Shown in pieces: positions 1 to 11,760 of a stretch of DNA of 64,000 nt; position 1 is the stretch's first letter, and every line of letters starts with the position of its first letter. The stretch spans positions 25,516,215 through 25,580,214 of the forward strand of contig NC_051075.1 of the NCBI RefSeq assembly GCF_004664715.2, in the 5' to 3' direction. Source of the DNA: Peromyscus leucopus. Taxonomy: Eukaryota > Chordata > Mammalia > Rodentia > Cricetidae. Made by a program: the position numbers and the translations under genes. The notes below the pieces were generated by a model. It was not told the origin of the DNA. It saw only the letters and a list, made by a program, of their open reading frames with translations, and ran no database searches.

Positions 1-95
1 GTGGCTTCAAAGGCAGCAACAATTAAATAAAAGGACAACACCCACAGAACTTGGTCAGCACACATCTTGACTCTTTAAAGTTCAGGGGTTTTTGT

Positions 96-257
96 TGGTT
101 TGTTTGTTTAGTTTTTCAAGACAGGGTTTCTCTGTGTAGCCCTGGCTGTCCTGGAACTCCCGCTGTAGACCAGACTGGCCTCGAACTCATGGCCTACCAA
201 CACCTGCCTCTGCCTCCCAAGTGCTGGGATTAAAGGCAGACACTACTACACGTGGCT
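96..257 (-). mobile_element. B1 SINE (antisense)
   Basis: Reads as a reversed B1: a T-rich tail, GACAGGGTTTCTCTGTGTAG, the GGCCTCGAACTCA segment, and TGCTGGGATTAAAGGC near the B1 head. Near full length and moderately diverged. Confidence 0.93.
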
Positions 258-334
258 TAAAGTTTAACTTTTTATTGGCTATCATGCTTCCCCAAAGTTC
301 TCTTGGTCCACTGCTGGTTTTAAGAACCTTAGCT

Positions 335-500
335 GGCCAGGTGGTGGTGGCTGAGCACACCTTTAATCCCAGCACTTGGGAGACAGAGCTAGGCGGATCT
401 CTGTGAGTTCGAGGCCAGCCTGGTCTACAGAGAGAGATCCAAGGCAGGCACCAAAACTACACAGAGAATCTCTGTCTCGATAAAACCAGGAAAAAAAAAA
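335..500 (+). mobile_element. B1 SINE
   Basis: Sense B1 from the GGTGGTGG head through CTTTAATCCCAGCACTTGGG to a poly-A tail. It is flanked by imperfect target-site copies containing CCTTAGCT (322-334 and 501-512). The first 1 kb is otherwise unremarkable. Confidence 0.93.
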
Positions 501-514
501 AAGACCTTAGCTTA

Positions 515-1382
515 CACAGGAATGTAACAGGAATGCATGTGCTCATGGGAGCGAACTATACATTTTTTGGCTGGACAAAATTTTATTTTAAATATCTAAG
601 TAGAGTTCACCACATCAACAATCACATTGGCAGCTCAATTCTATAAAGTATCTAACATTTCTGTTTCAAATCAATTTTTATGAAACAAGGCAACATTTGA
701 GTACTGTTTTCTCTCTTTGCCATTTAGCAAGGAGCATGGAGAGTATGCCGTGGTCATTTTCCTTAAGTTCCGTAGCACTTGACTCCCGGGGTGTTTGCTG
801 CCAGCCTAACTCTTCTGGGAAGCCCCGACTCATTCCACTTCCCCACCTCAGCAAACAGAATGAGTCTCTGTGTTCCGCCACTCCAGCCTGATTCCCAGCT
901 TCCTCTGCATCCCTGCCCTCCACTGCTAAGCAGGTACCTGGGGGCCGCTACAGCTTGCTATGGAGTCCCAGGCTCAGACTCTTTGGCCTCATCCTAGCAT
1001 CTGTCACCTTCTGATAGACCAGACTGAATTCATATAGCAAGCGAGAGCATCTTCCTCGGGAATCCAGGGCTTGTTTTTCAGTCACTAGGTTCTAGAAATC
1101 AGGGCTACACCGGGACCTTTTTGTCTAACGTCCATTTAGTGTTACTGTGGACAGAAGAGCCCACATGGCCCATTCACTATAAACCAGCATGCTGCAGCCA
1201 GGCTCTATTATAAAGCACAGTCTGCAGGATTTTAGCTCTAAGCCAAGCCAAGCCTGCACTCTAAAAGGTTCATTCTCATCAAGAGGGAGAAAGGCCCTCT
1301 AGATTCCAGAGCCTGGGAGCCACACAATGAAGGGTAGTTAGCACGGACTCTGAGTGTCAGCAAAGGCACAGGAGGGCCACGA

Positions 1383-1388
<6 letters not shown>
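515..1388. other. Unique sequence, nothing recognised
   Basis: No recognisable repeat or coding region. Short open frames on both strands look like chance. Confidence 0.5.

Positions 1389-1416
<28 letters not shown>
1389..1416. repeat. Poly-A run (28 bp)
   Basis: Uninterrupted A homopolymer with no clear SINE body attached. Confidence 0.9.
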
Positions 1417-1417
<1 letters not shown>

Positions 1418-1567
1418 AACTATAGAAACCATACAAGCTCATGGCTCCACCCTAACTCCAACCCATCATTCTAAATATTTCAGTCCTCTGACCTCAAACA
1501 TGCTACAACTCAAGATCATGGAAACGCACAAACTTGCTGTATGCATGGATTTTTTTAAAATCCAGTT

Positions 1568-2008
1568 TGCATAGTAGGCAGATTATGGCCCTCCAAAATG
1601 TTCCTATTCTAGTCCCCAGAATGCCTCACTATGTTATCTCCTACAGCCACAGAAACAGTGCAAATATGATTTTATTAAGGATCCAATCCAAGCAGGCCTG
1701 GTATGATCACATGGGTCTTTAAAATGGACCAATCATTCCCAGGCAGGAGGAATCTTGACTACAGAAAAAGTGGGGGAAATATAATGACATTGACCTCGAA
1801 GGACCACAAGCTAAGGAGTGTGTGCAGCCTCTAAGATCTCGAACCAGACTTTGCCCCGACGGCTCTGATGATACCTTGGTTTTAGTCCAGAGGGGCCTAT
1901 TTGGGACTTTGGTCTCCGAACTGTAAGATGAATCATCTGTATTGCTTATACCATGAACTGTGGTAGTTTTAGCCACCAGAGAAAACTAACATAATTTGGT
2001 ACAGCAGT
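1568..2008 (+). mobile_element. MLT1-like MaLR solo LTR (ancient)
   Basis: The layout follows the MLT1 pattern: ATTATGGCCCTCCAAAATGT near the start, CCTATTCTAGTCCCCAGAAT, a GATTTTATTAAGGATCC segment, the ACCTTGGTTTTAGTCCAGA block, and a terminal AACTGTAAGATGAAT...TTTTAGCCACCAGAGAAAAC. No internal or coding retroviral sequence is present, so it is a solo LTR predating the rodent radiation. Confidence 0.7.
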
Positions 2009-2689
2009 TGGCTAAATCTGTTGCCACAATTTATCTCCCTTGAATACTTTAAGAGTTTTCATTACATTTCTTTCTCCTGTGGGTTTTCTGGAAATAAATT
2101 ACCTCCTTGCCTTTTAGCCCCCGGGCCTTTTTCCTCCCTTCACATGTAGTCTGAGGCCGGATTCTATTCACTCAAAGTCCCCGGCAATATTATCTCAGCA
2201 TATAGCTCCTCGTAAGAACAGTCTGCACGGGATGCTACATTTTCTCCCTCAGTAAGTGGGGTGGAGGGGCCTTGGCGGGGCCAGTGAATGCATTTACTAC
2301 AGACACACTCCAAGGAAGAAGAATGAAAAGAAGATGTTTTGACCAGCTTGACTGTGGCACTTCATCCCTGGAGTTGTTCCCTAGAGTCTAAATTGCCACT
2401 GACTGGGCAGTTTTCCTTCTAAAAGCTTCATGACGCCCAAGTGTGCTGTCCTGGAGGGAAGGCCCTAGGGGAGAAGACAATAGCTATAAAAGAATCATAG
2501 CTCTCACCCCAACTGCCCCCCTCTTCCCAACAATGAAAAGTTCAGAAAACAACCAAATGTGTGCCTCAGAAAAAATGCCTAGTCAAGCAGATGCTTCAAG
2601 TCTGCCTGTTGAACATTTGGGTTGCCCAACGCAAATGTTAAAGCTGTGTTCAAACCAGAAAAAATAAAAATAATAAGCTGTCAGAGTAA
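2009..2689. other. Unique sequence, nothing recognised
   Basis: No repeat or gene seen. It lies immediately left of a probable conserved non-coding element. Confidence 0.4.
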
Positions 2690-3060
2690 TTACTAAGAAC
2701 ATGCAAGGATTATACAAAGTAAACTGCAGCCTGCAAAAAAGAGAATTGCATGTTAGCTAATTGTTAATTTTAGCAATCGCAACGGCTAATTACCACGGCA
2801 CACATTGGCGATTAGCTTGATGGCCTTGCACCTGCTTTCTCCAATGAACAGATTTCTTCGTCGCTAGCACAGGAGCAAAATGTGTAATTATTGGCCATCA
2901 TTGGGGCGATTTTTCAGTGATTCTTTTGTGCGGTGTGAATAAAGCATAATGACATATTTTATTAGAGGGCAAATAGCTGTTTGTTAATGGAAATGATTTG
3001 AAATCCAAAAAAACTAGAAGCTAGGAGCATGTTTTCAGTATCAGCGTGAATTCAAATGTA
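2690..3060. promoter_or_regulatory. Probable conserved non-coding element (enhancer-like)
   Basis: Repeat-free, non-coding and very rich in homeodomain cores: GTAATTACT, AGCTAATTGTTAATTTT, GGCTAATTACC, GTGTAATTATTGG and TTGTTAATGG within about 300 bp. It also retains CpGs (GCAATCGCAACGG, TTCGTCGCTAGC), unusual for neutral AT-rich rodent DNA. The texture is that of vertebrate ultraconserved enhancers near developmental genes. This is inferred from composition; no alignment was run. Confidence 0.55.
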
Positions 3061-3865
3061 TTTTCTTTTAACTCTTTATAAAAGGAGCATGGAAATCAAA
3101 TCTAAACTGAGTATAATATATTTAATGATATGTGCAAACACAGCATTGATTAATTACCTCGAATGCTTTCAGTGGTATACCATTTATTTTGTTTCAGTCC
3201 TGTGTTAAATTTTAGTATTTCATATTTAAATTCTTATTTCTTGGTCCGAGAGTCTTGGTGAAGCTGCCCTGCGTCACACCTCATTTTCTGAAGAACCCTC
3301 TTTTTATTGGTACATGCAGCACTTGCAACGGAAAAAAAAAAAATCCTTGCCTTCCTGCCTCCACTGCTTCCAGAGCTGAGCACACCAGGGTTTCCCTGAA
3401 GAGAAAAGCATGAATTAGGTTATCAACACCCAACTGTCAGCCATGGGGTGTACATTGTACATTGTAAATAAGGTGCCCTGAGGATAAGACTAGAACTCTC
3501 ACAGGCTTGGAAATGATATTCTCTCCCCTTTCATGACAAAATTAATAGATCGTTGCTCCAGGAGCCCATCAAAGAGTAAAAGCAATGCCTGTCTTCATCT
3601 CAGGCATAGAAATGAACAAACATGAGTGTGAGCGTGTGTGTGTCTCTGTGTGTGAATTTATCGGACTGGAGAACAGTACTCTGCTTGGCAATGATGCAGT
3701 CTAGGAAATGGAGGGCTTTTCCTTTCAACTCTGTCCCGGACCAGGTTCTCTGCCTCCATTTTCTTCCCCAGGACACTGCGTGTTTTCATAATGGAATGTA
3801 CTATGGAGTCCTCTGGCACTCTCAGATTTAAAACAATTGAGAATAAATTAATGGGTAAACCAAAG
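3061..3865. other. Unique sequence with a short A-run and GT-rich patch
   Basis: A13-like run near 3330 and GT-rich stretch near 3625-3655. No gene or dispersed repeat recognised. Confidence 0.4.
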
Positions 3866-3957
3866 GTCTGGAGATACAGTTCAATGGCAGAGCACTGGCT
3901 AGCGCAATGTCTTGGGTTCAATCCCTATCATACCAAAATAACAACAACAACAACACA
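3866..3957 (+). mobile_element. ID SINE
   Basis: Matches the tRNA-Ala-derived ID consensus: GGTCTGGAGATACAGTTCAA (box A region), GGCAGAGCACTGGCTAGC, then TTGGGTTCAATCCC (box B) and an (AAC)n-type tail. Confidence 0.85.
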
Positions 3958-4931
3958 ATCAACAGATGCCCACTGTTTTGAGCTGAGGTGGCAGGGGGGA
4001 CTTGGAGAATGTGTTCCCTTCCAACCAAACGTATACCTTCCTTCTATTTCTAACTGAACCCTTTGTGCCGAATTCCTCCTACACCAGTCTCCAGCAAGCA
4101 TGCCTCTTATTCTCGGAGGAGGGATGAAAGGGCCTTCGTGCTTGAGCTGTGTGTTTGCTGGACTCTCGTCCCTCCTCCCTCTACCCTGGGGTACGTTATG
4201 AAACTTGTATATTTCCAAAGGTCGTTGAACGGCGGCCACCTCTGGAAGTCAAGAACGTCTCCTAATTGCCAGGACCGTTGTTTTATTACGGCTGTTTACA
4301 AACAGGGGGAAGCGCGCCCTGAAAGGGCACTTCCCCTCTTCCTGCAGCCTTCCCTGTATTTTAAGATGTAGATAAGTTCAGTATTCAGGTTCACTGTTTG
4401 ACCCATTAAACTGGTATTGAGGTATAATTTGTGTGTTTTCCCAGTACCCTCGCACATAGAATGGGGTTCATTTCCACACGTTTGAATAAATTTATCCAGT
4501 TCAGTGAACCTGTTGTGAAGCTCAGCAAAACTCAGTAGGTGGCTTTAAAGTCCTGTAATTAGCCCATTACAGAAAATCTGTACTTTAGATTTCTGCACAT
4601 TGGTTAATAAGCATAACATGCTTCATATATAAATAACATTACATTAAATGATGCAATACAAAGGAATTAAAGGCCAATGGAGTTTCTAAAAAATACTTGA
4701 AAGAGACCTCAAATTAGCATGTTTAATTCCAACTCACTGCACAGGGAAAGCCTCTTGCTCCTACTGTACTGGTCCACCCCAGCTCAGGGCAAGGGCGGGG
4801 GCTGTGGCCGCGGCGCTCAGATGACTCCCTACACACCTACCTACCCTGCATCCGGCCATCTGGCCTGGCCTGGCCTTGCCAGCACCTCACTTCCATTCAT
4901 TTTTGAACATGAACAAGGAGATGAGTTGACA

Positions 4932-4935
<4 letters not shown>
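3958..4935. other. Unique sequence, nothing recognised
   Basis: Includes a CpG-containing patch at 4790-4820 but no island. Open frames of about 100 codons at 3.9-4.4 kb overlap on both strands without homology and look spurious. Confidence 0.4.

Positions 4936-5001
<66 letters not shown>
4936..5001. repeat. (GA)n microsatellite
   Basis: About 33 uninterrupted GA dinucleotides. Confidence 0.95.
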
Positions 5002-5004
<3 letters not shown>

Positions 5005-5702
5005 CAGCCTGCTGTGACTTCCGGGGATGATATTTGCCTGAACACTTCTTCAGGGCTCACCAGGTGGAGTAGGCTGCTAGGATTGTCTTCCTCTCCGCCG
5101 TCCACACTCAAGTCTGTGTGGCAGTCACTTCAGAATGGAGCGTGATGTGAAACATCACATACACAAGAACTTGCCCTTTTGAGCTTTAAACATTTTGTTA
5201 TAATGAAATTCGACTCTTAAACAACTCTATGTAACATTGCCTCACTCTGGCCTACTTGATGACGTGTTTACTATCTCTCTGTGGAATGAAGCTGCCTTTC
5301 CAATGAAGTGATCCAGAAATCCCGTGTAATGGTAAAGTTAAGAAGACATGCCAAAGTGAATAGGGAAGAGCCCATGAGGCCTCAACCCTACACAAAGAAA
5401 ACTATAGGCAAGTGAATGAAGCTGGGAGTGGGAGAGGTGGTCCTCCCTAGGGAAGAACACACCAATTGGCTGTCCAGTGTCAATTCATATATGTAACATT
5501 ATGTAGACTGAACAGGTTATATTTAGAAATATGTATGTATATAAGTATACGTATATGCATGCAGTAACAATTAGTGAAAAAAGAGGCCATGAATTTGAAG
5601 GAGAGCAGGGAGGGTATATGGGAGGTTTGGGAGAGAGGAAAAGGAAGGGAGAAATCTTATAATAGCAAAATTTAAAGACTACATGTTCTTTTATTTTTAA
5701 CT
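5002..5702. other. Unique sequence, nothing recognised
   Basis: AT-rich, with an alternating TATG/TATA patch at 5528-5565. No gene seen. Confidence 0.4.
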
Positions 5703-5896
5703 ATGTTCATGTGTAATTATGTTTTTTTTCATTTATTTTTATTTCATGTGCATTGGTGTTTTGCCATGAGTATCCTGTCCCATGGAACTAGAGTTACAGA
5801 CAGTTGTGAGCTGCCATATGGGTGCTGGGAATTGAACCCAGGTCCTCTGGAAGGGCAGCCAGTGTTCTTAACCACTGAGCCATCTCTCCAGCCCCA
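5703..5896 (-). mobile_element. B2/B3-family SINE (antisense)
   Basis: Reversed B2: an AT-rich tail with ATTTTATTTCATGTGCATTG, the GAGCTGCCATATGGGTGCTG core, and the reversed tRNA head TGAGCCATCTCTCCAGCCCC. Confidence 0.93.
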
Positions 5897-7781
5897 TGCT
5901 TATGTTTTCAATAGGGTACAGTGTTGATGTATTTAGATGTGTTTGCATTTCGAAATGTCTTGTCACCTCCTGTGCTTACTTCTGTGACAGACACAGCTAA
6001 ATGCTAATCTCTAAGTGATTTGGACACACACAGAATATTAGTTTTAGACGCCATGCCGTACAACCGCTGGTGTTAGTTCTTTCCGTCCTAACTGAAACAT
6101 TAAACCCTGGATGGACAGGTCCATCAACCTCATTTCCTTTCTCTCCGCTGCTCCAGCTGCAGGTACCCATCCTTCTACTTTCCCCGTCTATGATTTGAAT
6201 CCATGTTGTACTCAGAGAATATTTTGTTCATATGTTTATTTTTCTTAGAAACCTTATATAGATTCCCTCTTAAATAGAGTTCGCCCAGTCCTTCACACTT
6301 GCAAGCTCGTTTTCATAATTTAAAATTTGAACTCCTAAGGAAAGTGAATAACTCAGCCTTAGTCTATGATGCTGTTGTGTCCCTATTTCTTGGTCTTTTT
6401 CTTAATTTCCCTCAACTTTGGGCGTTTTGAGTGTTTTGGGCCCATATTTCAAGTCTATCCGAGGATTTGCTTTGTAAGTATCATGATAATGTGGGAATCA
6501 GAATTGAAGTTGTATTACTCACTTCAGCACACCAATCCCTCTGAGCCTCCTCATTTTTTTTTTATTCGTCTCTGAACACGTTTGTCCTTTAATTTCACAT
6601 CTTTTGGTTCATGACAACCAGGGAAAACTACCTCAACTTCTTGTTGGAAAGTAAGAAATGAACTTTTTTTTTTAAATCTTCAGCCACTTCTAATTTCTGT
6701 CACTTTCTAATTTTTTTTTCAAATTACGCTCTATGATTAATATCTTTTTTTGTCATTGCTTGGCGGCATAGTGGACTTAACTTTTGTCTCTAGCAATTAA
6801 AACATTTTCAATTCAGCATTACACATGGGATAAGGTTGTTCCATTTGCCTTAGAGTGCTCCCCATCTTTCCGGATGGCGGTTATAATTTCATCCTTAATC
6901 CTTTTACATTCTTCTACCAATGGCTCAAAAGGTATATTGGTTTTCACTTTATATGTTTCATAATTACTACCCCAAATCTCTGTATTTCATGTTGGCTTGG
7001 CTGTGCTGAATCTTTCTAATGACTTCATATTTAAGAGAATGAATGTCAGAACGGGGGTCCTAACCTTAAAGCTCCAGTTACTGATTTTAAAAATCCTTTC
7101 TTGAATATTAAATGCGTACTCTAGAGGCTAAACCGTTCCATGACCTATAGCATTAACAATTGAGTATTCTCAAAATTACATTGTGAGGACCAAGTAAAGA
7201 CCAACCAACTAAACTTCTCAGACATCAACAAACCTACTAAACTATTATAGCCAATAAATTTTATTATGCAGTTTATAAATAGAAAATTAATCCATTATGG
7301 TAAAGCATTTCTTGCTAAGTAAGTCAATGTCATTCAGAAAACTGGATTCAGATAATTATTTTTAAGTAACTTGGAGTGAAATGAAACATAATCCCCCACC
7401 GAGCCCACGAGACCCCATCCTCCTGAGCTTGGAAGTCAGAGGCAGGCATTACTAGAGGAATCACACTTGACAAGTTGATGCCAGGAGATCAAGTCCTGGG
7501 GGAGCAGACTTCATGAGGGAGGCGAAGCTGAGGGATAGGAGTTCTTCCAAGAGGAGAGAAAAGCCTGAGCAAAGCCCAGGCCCAAATACAGCGTACATAC
7601 AGGAAGTCCTCTGCATCTGGAGGATGAATGAATGATCAGACACTCTGCGCACTCCTTCACAGACACACCACCTAGCAGCTGCCCTGTGTCCTCAATGCCC
7701 CAGGCAGATTCTGCCCAGGAAGGCCTGCTAGCTAATGTTCACAGGAGACATATTGGAGAACCATTCAGGACTACCCACAGT
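5897..7781. other. AT-rich unique sequence, about 1.9 kb without recognised repeats
   Basis: No SINE, LTR or gene recognised. Several T-runs (6556, 6664, 6710). It could contain decayed LINE sequence I cannot place. Confidence 0.35.
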
Positions 7782-8273
7782 TGTGGTGGTATTGTGTTCC
7801 CCAAAATATTGTGCACCCTAATAAACTTATCTGGGGTCAGAGAACAGAACAGCCACTAGATACAGAGGCCAGAAAATGGTGGCACACACACACAACCACA
7901 CACCTTTAATCCTAGCATTCCAGAGGCAGAGATCCACCTGGATCTCTGTGAGTTCAAGGCCACATTGGAAACAGTCAGGCATGGTGACACGCACCTTTAA
8001 TCCCAGGAAGTGAGGGCAGAAAGCAGAAAGGTATATAAGGCATGAAAACCGGGAACTAGGCTGGTTAAGCATTAAGGCTTTCAAGAAGCAGTTCATCTGA
8101 GATCTATCTGGATGAGGACTCAGAGGCTTCCAGTCTGAGGAAACAGGATCAGCTGAGGAATTGGCGTGGTGAGGAAGCTGTGGTTTGTTCTGCTCTGATC
8201 TTCCAGCATTCACCCCAACACTTGGCTTCAGGTTTGATTTTATTAATAAGACCTTCTAACAATTCATGCAACA
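7782..8273 (+). mobile_element. Solo LTR of a class II (ERVK-like) element carrying B1-derived segments
   Basis: Begins TGTGGTGGTATTGTGTTCCC and ends GCAACA, flanked by a perfect 6-bp target duplication CACAGT (7776-7781 and 8274-8279); TG...CA ends with 6-bp duplications are typical of class II endogenous retroviruses. A TATA-like GTATATAAGG lies at about 8031-8040. Two internal tracts (about 7900-7965 and 7975-8010) resemble the 5' half of B1 (CACACCTTTAATCCTAGCAT, CACCTTTAATCCCAGGA). I know the sequence as a common dispersed hamster/deer-mouse repeat but cannot give a Repbase name. Confidence 0.75.
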
Positions 8274-8279
8274 CACAGT

Positions 8280-9744
8280 CCTGCCCCAAAGTTTTCCCAG
8301 AAGTGTTGAATGATTACAGGAATCTTCTGGCAGTGTTAACCATGGCCAGCTCTCCAAAACGAGCAGTCTTGATGAGACACAGTATTGATAGGTTCTACAG
8401 AACCATAACTCCACAGGATGTGAGCTCTTGAAAAGTTCCCTACCTCTAGGGTTGTCTTATAGTTCACTTCTTTGGGGAGAGACATGAGACTGTTTTCTAG
8501 TGTGTTCTGAAATACAGAATGTAGGAACCTACCCTAAACCTATAAAAAATGACCATTGTAGGGAATAAGATCTGAGCCTACGTGTTTTTGACAAGTTCCC
8601 TGAGTTATTTTGTACCCTGAATTTGAGAGCCATTAGTGATAATGTAAAATCAATGAGACTTGACGGTAATATGTAACTGGCACCCCAGCTGGGATTTGAC
8701 TGGACTCCTTGAGAGTACTGTTTACTTATATTGTTTTATATAAGGGTAAGAAGTATTACTGTTCATTTCTTCCTTACACTACGTCCTAATGCTCAAGTTC
8801 ACTCCAGAAGTCACATTCTGAACTGTAATGGGTCAGCATGGATTCACTCTGCACATATCTGTTTGGGGTTATACTGGTCCCCAGGAAACCACAATTTTAG
8901 GTGGGCTAAAGTCATCTCCCTCATACCTGAGCATATCTTGAAGACACAAGCCCGCTTCCTGCTCCTCTATCTGTGGGCTCTCCTTCAGGCAAGAAGAGAA
9001 GGTGCAGGGCCTCCATTTTTCTTCATGGTAGAAGCATTACCCTTCACAGTCCAGCTTCCTCTTGTTCTCTGACTTCCCACACAGCTTATGCCATGTGGAA
9101 TTAAGTAGACAAGTTTGGTTTTTTTTCCCTAGCAATTATTTTTCGGTAGAAAAGAGAGTATTTTGTTGGTCACCTCACAGCTTGGTATCTTTCCATGAGT
9201 CCTTCTCGTAAAGATGTACAAACATCCGCTCGTCTGAATTATTATACAGAAGGTTCACGGAGGCGGGCAGGACAAGTAAGCCTGTGACACAGACACTCGG
9301 AAGACAGATTTAGAACAGATTCCCATTTAAAAAGACTTTCCCAGTTATCTTTCCATAGCTGGAGGAAGCCATTCAGTTGATGAGCTCAGGGCCCTCACCT
9401 CATGCCGGGAAATCATCACCTGTCTGCAGAGGACTGTGGTAGGGATCGAAGGAGAGGATGCTTAAGAAGTTCTCACTGAAGAGCGTGCCATAAAACTCTC
9501 AAAAATGTTAATTAGATTTTACCGTTTTTAAAAGTATACTAGCTTTTTCTGCTAGATGTCTAGAAGGTGAAGAAAAGGGCTGAGGTGATGCTTGTCAGGG
9601 TTTATGCACTTGTGAAGAGACAGGGACCCACAAGAAGCTCCAAGGTATCACTCGATATTGACACCAACTCTTTTTGCCCAGTGAGGAGGAATGCGATTAG
9701 AACCTGGTCGTGTCTCAAGGAATGAGGGATAACAGAAGCATATT
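8280..9744. other. Unique sequence, nothing recognised
   Basis: About 1.5 kb with no recognised repeat or coding sequence. The open frame at 8731-9072 has no recognised homology. Confidence 0.35.
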
Positions 9745-9806
9745 AGTCAAGGTTCTTTAGAGAAATAGAACTGATAGAGTGAACACACACATATGGATAT
9801 ATGAGC

Positions 9807-9864
<58 letters not shown>

Positions 9865-10235
9865 TCATAGGAAGTGGCTTACAGGCTGTGTTCTGGCTAG
9901 TCCAACAACGGCTGTCTCCTATCAGAAAGGCCAACTATCTGATATCTGTTCAGACCACAAGGCTGAATGTCTCAACTGGCTTTCAGTATCAGTTTGAATC
10001 CTGAAGAAGCAGGCTCTAATACCAGCCAGGAATACCACAGCGTCAGCATAGACGATCTTGCCATTGAGAGTAAGGGCAAGCAGGCAAAAAGCAAAAGTTT
10101 CCTTCTTCCATGTCCTTTGATATTCATGGCCCACAGAAGGTGTGGCCCAGATCTAGGGTGGGGCTTCCCACCTCAAAGGATCCATCCGGTCAAGAAAAAT
10201 CCCTCCGGGTGCCTAGCTTTGGGATTTTGGTAATT
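9745..10235. mobile_element. Ancient dispersed repeat (LTR- or L1-derived, family not assigned)
   Basis: Starts TTAGTCAAGGTTCTTTAGAG and continues ...AATAGAACTGATAGAG, then after a microsatellite GGAAGTGGCTTACAGGCTGT and AAAAGTTTCCTTCTTCCATG, a familiar dispersed arrangement in rodents with a counterpart in primates. I cannot name the family with confidence. Confidence 0.5.
9811..9862. repeat. (GT)n microsatellite
   Basis: About 26 GT units inside the dispersed repeat, at the place where copies of this family often carry a simple repeat. Confidence 0.95.
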
Positions 10236-11009
10236 CCAGATAGCCATTGCAGGAAGCTTTTGCGGGCCCCTTGATGTTTTCAGATGTGGAGAGTGAGGCT
10301 CAAGAGGTCATCAGGAACAACTTAACCAAATGCTCAAGTTTATATTGTGGTTATTTGATACAAAGGGATTGTTCATGTTTAAAATATTAATAGAAGGGAA
10401 AAATCAAGTGTACAAACTATTCAGAAACAAGCTTGAGGCCTAGAATATTGATTCAAATGGGAGGTCACCTGAAACTTCTCTACCTACCTCTATAGCATTC
10501 ATTTTTAAATGATATCTTTCCAAGAACTCTACCATAGAAAAGTGACAGAGAGAGAGAGAAGAGTTACCATTGTCCTCATTAGTACAAGAAGATGGAAAGC
10601 TCTGAATTGTAAAGAATTTTTTTCTATCTCAGAAATTCACAGTCCTCAGTGATGTATATCCAGAAGTTGTTTGATAAATGTTTTTTTAAATAATTATACT
10701 AATATACCCCATATAAGAGAAGACAGCATTCCATAATCTCCCAATAATCTGAGACTAAAGCAAGAGACTCCACTTCCTGATTGAGTCTGGGCGGACTCCC
10801 ATTTCATTGTACACATGTGTATAAAGTCCTGGAAGTTGCCTGTAATAAGGAAACTGAAAAGAACAGTAGAAAAGCTACGTTCCAGAGAATAGAATGTTCG
10901 TTCCCTTAGCTCTTTACCATATGTAATAGATCAACATCAAATCTGATGCAATTTTTTTAAACACAAATGATTTTAATGAATAAATTTTACCAGCTTATTC
11001 ACTCATAAT
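10236..11009. other. Unique AT-rich sequence, nothing recognised
   Basis: No gene or clear repeat seen. Confidence 0.35.
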
Positions 11010-11400
11010 TTTAGTTGGGGGTCTCTACTGCCATGATAAAGCAACTCAGAAGGAAAGGGTCTATGTCATTTTCCAACTTGTGGTCCATTTTCCAGGGAAG
11101 TGAGGAAGGGAACTCAAGGCAGAAACCTGGAGGCAGGAGGCACAGAAGTCATGGAGGGGTGCTGCTCCCTGACTTGCTCCTAATGGCTTGTTCAGTTTGC
11201 TTTCTTATAGCAACCAGGACCGCCAGCTAAAGGGTAACAGAGCCCACAGTGAATTGGACTCTTCCACATCAATCCTCAGTTAAGAAAATGTACCATGGAC
11301 TTGCCACAAGCCAACCCAGAGGGGCCATTTTCTCAATTAAGGCTCCTTCTCCCCTGATGACTCCAGCTTCTGGCAAGTTGACATGAAGATGGCTAACACA
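11010..11400 (-). mobile_element. Rodent MaLR-type LTR (MT/ORR1 group), antisense
   Basis: Reading rightward: TAGTTGGGGGTCTCTACTGC, AACTCAGAAGGAAAGGGTCT, ACCTGGAGGCAGGAGGCACA, TTTTCTCAATTAAGGCTCC, ending GCAAGTTGACATGAAGATGG and CTAACACA. This is the reversed order of a common rodent LTR. Subfamily not resolved. Confidence 0.6.
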
Positions 11401-11424
11401 CTCATTAAGTGGATTAAATTGATC

Positions 11425-11760
11425 TATTCAGGAAGTATCTATTATTTGCTTGAAATGTGTAAGGCACTAGAATTCGTCCAAACTTAGATCCTACTCTCAG
11501 GAAGCCTACAAACAGTGATATAAGATACAAACTTAAGCTACACAAACACTGAGAAGTAGCAAAGCAAATTGCCCTTCTGACTTAGAAGGATGGATTCCTT
11601 CCAACCAGGAGAGCAGAAAAAAACTTCATGGAGAGGGCATCTGGCACAGGCCTTGAAAGAGGGGGAAGTATTAGGCAGAGGTCGGAGCCAGAAGTCTCCC
11701 AGAGAGACCAATACTGAGGAAGGCAGTGGGTCAGAGGGAGTTCAGAGCCTGCGTCACTAT
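11425..11760 (-). mobile_element. L2 LINE remnant (antisense)
   Basis: TATTCAGGAAGTATCTATTA then GAAATGTGTAAGGCACTAGA matches the reversed L2 3' end (attgagcacctactatgtgccaggcac pattern), followed by ACTCTCAGGAAGCCTACA and ACAGGCCTTGAAAGAGG. Diverged. Confidence 0.6.

Noticed and set aside
3866..3957. tRNA-like box A and box B
   Set aside because: Part of an ID SINE, not a functional tRNA gene; no cloverleaf can be completed.
7827..8213. 128-codon minus-strand open frame
   Set aside because: Lies wholly inside a solo LTR; no retroviral gene similarity.
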